From the NCBI GenBank assembly GCA_910577105.1, contig CAJTMB010000009.1, positions 1 through 64,000 of the forward strand: a stretch of DNA of 64,000 nucleotides, in the 5' to 3' direction. The notes beneath the pieces are model-generated. The model saw only the letters and a list, made by a program, of their open reading frames with translations. It did not search any database and was not told the DNA's origin. This document shows, piece after piece, positions 62,903 through 64,000 of the stretch. This DNA comes from an uncultured Lachnospiraceae bacterium (lineage in GTDB: Bacteria; Bacillota; Clostridia; Lachnospirales; Lachnospiraceae). Position 1 is the first letter of the stretch; each line of letters begins with the position of its first letter. The position numbers were made by a program, and so were the translations under genes.

Positions 62903-63529
62903 ATGAATACGGTAATTACAATTGGAAGACAGTTTGGGAGCGCCGGTCGCGAAATCGGTGAAAAAGTGGCAGAATATTTTGGAATCAAATGCTATGATAA
63001 AGAACTTTTATCCAGGGCAGCCAAAGAGAGCGGCTTTTGCGAGGAAATGATTCAGAATCACGATGAAAGGCCTACCAACTCTTTTTTATATAATCTGGTA
63101 ATGGATACCTACTCCTTTGGTTACAACGCATCTTCTTTTGTGGATATGCCAATCAGCCACAAAGTTTTTCTGGCGCAGTTTGACACCATTAAGAAGATTG
63201 CTGATGAAGGCCCCTGTGTCATAGTAGGGCGCTGTGCGGATTATGCCCTTGCCGACTATACCAATTGTATTCATCTGTTTATCTATGGCAATGAAGATGT
63301 CCGGGTGAAACGAATCATGCAAAAATATGATTTGACCGAAAACAAGGCAAAGGATATGATAATCAAAAAGGACAGACAACGTCAAAGTTATTATAACTAT
63401 TATTCCTCTAAAAAATGGGGACGCGCCGACAGCTACGATTTATGCATCAACAGTTCCGTTCTGGGCGTGGAAGGCACTGTAAAACTTATTATACAATATA
63501 TTGAGGACTACGAAATACGCAATAAGTAG
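62903..63529 (+). CDS. Cytidylate kinase-like family protein
   Basis: 208 residues. The N-terminal ITIGRQFGSAGREIGEKVAEYFG aligns with the P-loop of cytidylate kinases, but the usual GSGKST is replaced by GSAGREI, as in PF13189 proteins. Downstream VGRCADYALADY and RVKRIMQKYDLTENKAKDMI match the kinase's lid and CMP-like regions. Nucleotide kinase activity is not proven for the family. The frame opens at 62849, but AAAGGCAGGG precedes ATG 62903. It ends 9 bp before the rplU promoter. Confidence 0.85.
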   Translation: MNTVITIGRQFGSAGREIGEKVAEYFGIKCYDKELLSRAAKESGFCEEMIQNHDERPTNSFLYNLVMDTYSFGYNASSFVDMPISHKVFLAQFDTIKKIADEGPCVIVGRCADYALADYTNCIHLFIYGNEDVRVKRIMQKYDLTENKAKDMIIKKDRQRQSYYNYYSSKKWGRADSYDLCINSSVLGVEGTVKLIIQYIEDYEIRNK

Positions 63530-63538
63530 TAAAATTGC

Positions 63539-63567
63539 TTGACAAGGCACCTTCTTAATGCTATGAT
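63539..63567 (+). promoter_or_regulatory. Sigma-A promoter of rplU
   Basis: TTGACA (63539-63544), 17-base spacer, TATGAT (63562-63567). Its spacer is complementary to the rplU RBS (see the findings). Confidence 0.8.
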
Positions 63568-63569
63568 AT

Positions 63570-63653
63570 CTGAGTATGCCGCATAACTAGGTAAAAGTGC
63601 AGAAACATCTTGTTACTGCCACCAAAGTTAGCGAGTAAATGAACCATACTCAG
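63570..63653 (+). ncRNA. Ribosomal protein L21 leader (cis-regulatory RNA)
   Basis: CTGAGTATG (63570-63578) pairs perfectly with CATACTCAG (63645-63653), enclosing about 66 bases that can form inner hairpins, directly before the rplU RBS. Position and long closing stem fit the L21 leader of Firmicutes, through which L21 is thought to control its own operon. The start site predicted from the promoter (about 63573) would trim a few bases of the outer stem. The identification rests on position and structure, without covariance search. Confidence 0.75.
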
Positions 63654-63675
63654 GTTCATGAATAGGAGGTGCCTT

Positions 63676-63981
63676 ATGTACGCAATTATTGCAACAGGTG
63701 GAAAACAGTATAAAGTTGCTGAAGGTGATGTCATCAGAGTGGAAAAGCTGGACGTTGAAGCAGGAAATACTGTAACTTTTGACCAGGTAATCGCAGTAAG
63801 TGACGGTTCTTTAAAAGTGGGCGAAGATGTGGCAAAAGCATCCGTAACCGCAACTGTTATGGAACAGGGTCGTGGCAAAAAGGTTATTGTATATAAATAC
63901 AAGAGAAAAACCGGTTACCACAACAAAAATGGTCATAGACAAGCATACACTCAGGTTAAGATTGATAAAATCAACGCATAA
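63676..63981 (+). CDS. rplU: 50S ribosomal protein L21
   Basis: Binds 23S rRNA in the large subunit. 101 residues, full length. [25 protein letters not shown] is the standard N-terminus, and the C-terminal [21 protein letters not shown] is the family's RNA-binding end. AGGAGG is followed by ATG 63676; the frame opens at 63658. L27 (rpmA) would normally follow beyond the window. Only 19 bases remain after the stop. Confidence 0.98.
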   Translation: MYAIIATGGKQYKVAEGDVIRVEKLDVEAGNTVTFDQVIAVSDGSLKVGEDVAKASVTATVMEQGRGKKVIVYKYKRKTGYHNKNGHRQAYTQVKIDKINA

Positions 63982-64000
63982 GCTTCATCATGAGATAATG

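Noticed and set aside
63982..64000. Start of the next gene after rplU
   Set aside because: Only 19 bases remain; ATG 63998 is at the very end and no RBS can be seen.

Overview
The window looks like one contiguous stretch of chromosome from a Gram-positive, endospore-forming member of the Clostridia, most likely family Lachnospiraceae (genus not determinable). The evidence is the sporulation pair yqfC-yqfD beside phoH and ybeY, the DUF4321-radC-mreBCD-PBP2-minCDE-rodA gene order, ylmE-sepF, an L21 leader before rplU, strong AGGAGG ribosome-binding sites, and families such as PadR with a PadR-coupled prefix domain, YnzC and TrmB. Every gene I can support is on the + strand. I see no rRNA, tRNA, CRISPR array or prophage.

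Layout. 1-4.3 kb is a worn accessory patch: an Rpn-family nuclease/transposase, a decayed second copy of it that runs in frame into a DegV gene, two palindromic repeats, a histidine phosphatase, an S66 peptidase, a HAD-hydrolase remnant and an orphan gene. 4.4-8.2 kb is a TrmB-regulated operon (regulator, MFS transporter, SGNH hydrolase, HD phosphohydrolase). 8.3-9.4 kb holds two split-barrel flavin-type proteins, one fused to an HTH domain. 9.6-14.5 kb is lgt plus a two-gene MacB/FtsX-type ABC exporter whose permease has an amber codon near its start. 14.5-17.5 kb is an operon with a consensus promoter, a perfect palindromic operator, PadR, a SEDS-like protein carrying a PadR-coupled prefix domain, and a pyrimidine-nucleoside phosphorylase. 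17.6-27 kb is yqfC-yqfD-phoH-(degenerate pgpH)-ybeY-flippase, then a membrane-anchored protein and two FAD oxidoreductases.

27-35.9 kb holds a chemoreceptor, proB and proA separated by ynzC, a response-regulator diguanylate cyclase and a folate cycloligase, then a large exported protein and pepT. 36-47 kb is a tRNA-modification and mismatch-repair block: miaB, SulP transporter, mutS, mutL, miaA, a methionine gamma-lyase-like PLP enzyme, DUF4321 and radC. 47-57 kb is the cell-shape and division cluster: mreBCD, an unusually long PBP2, minCDE, rodA, mgsA and a lipoprotein DD-carboxypeptidase. 57-64 kb has a small P-loop protein, an HlyD-like adaptor, ylmE, sepF, aroB, lspA, an RluA-family pseudouridine synthase, a cytidylate-kinase-like protein, and the L21 leader with rplU.

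Most of the window is ordinary core genome. The items most worth a second look are the PadR/SEDS-like operon with its operator, the PgpH-like protein that has lost its HD aspartate and its sensor domain, the amber-interrupted permease, the rplU leader whose upstream flank is complementary to the rplU ribosome-binding site, the long PBP2 insertion, and the Rpn relics at the left edge.
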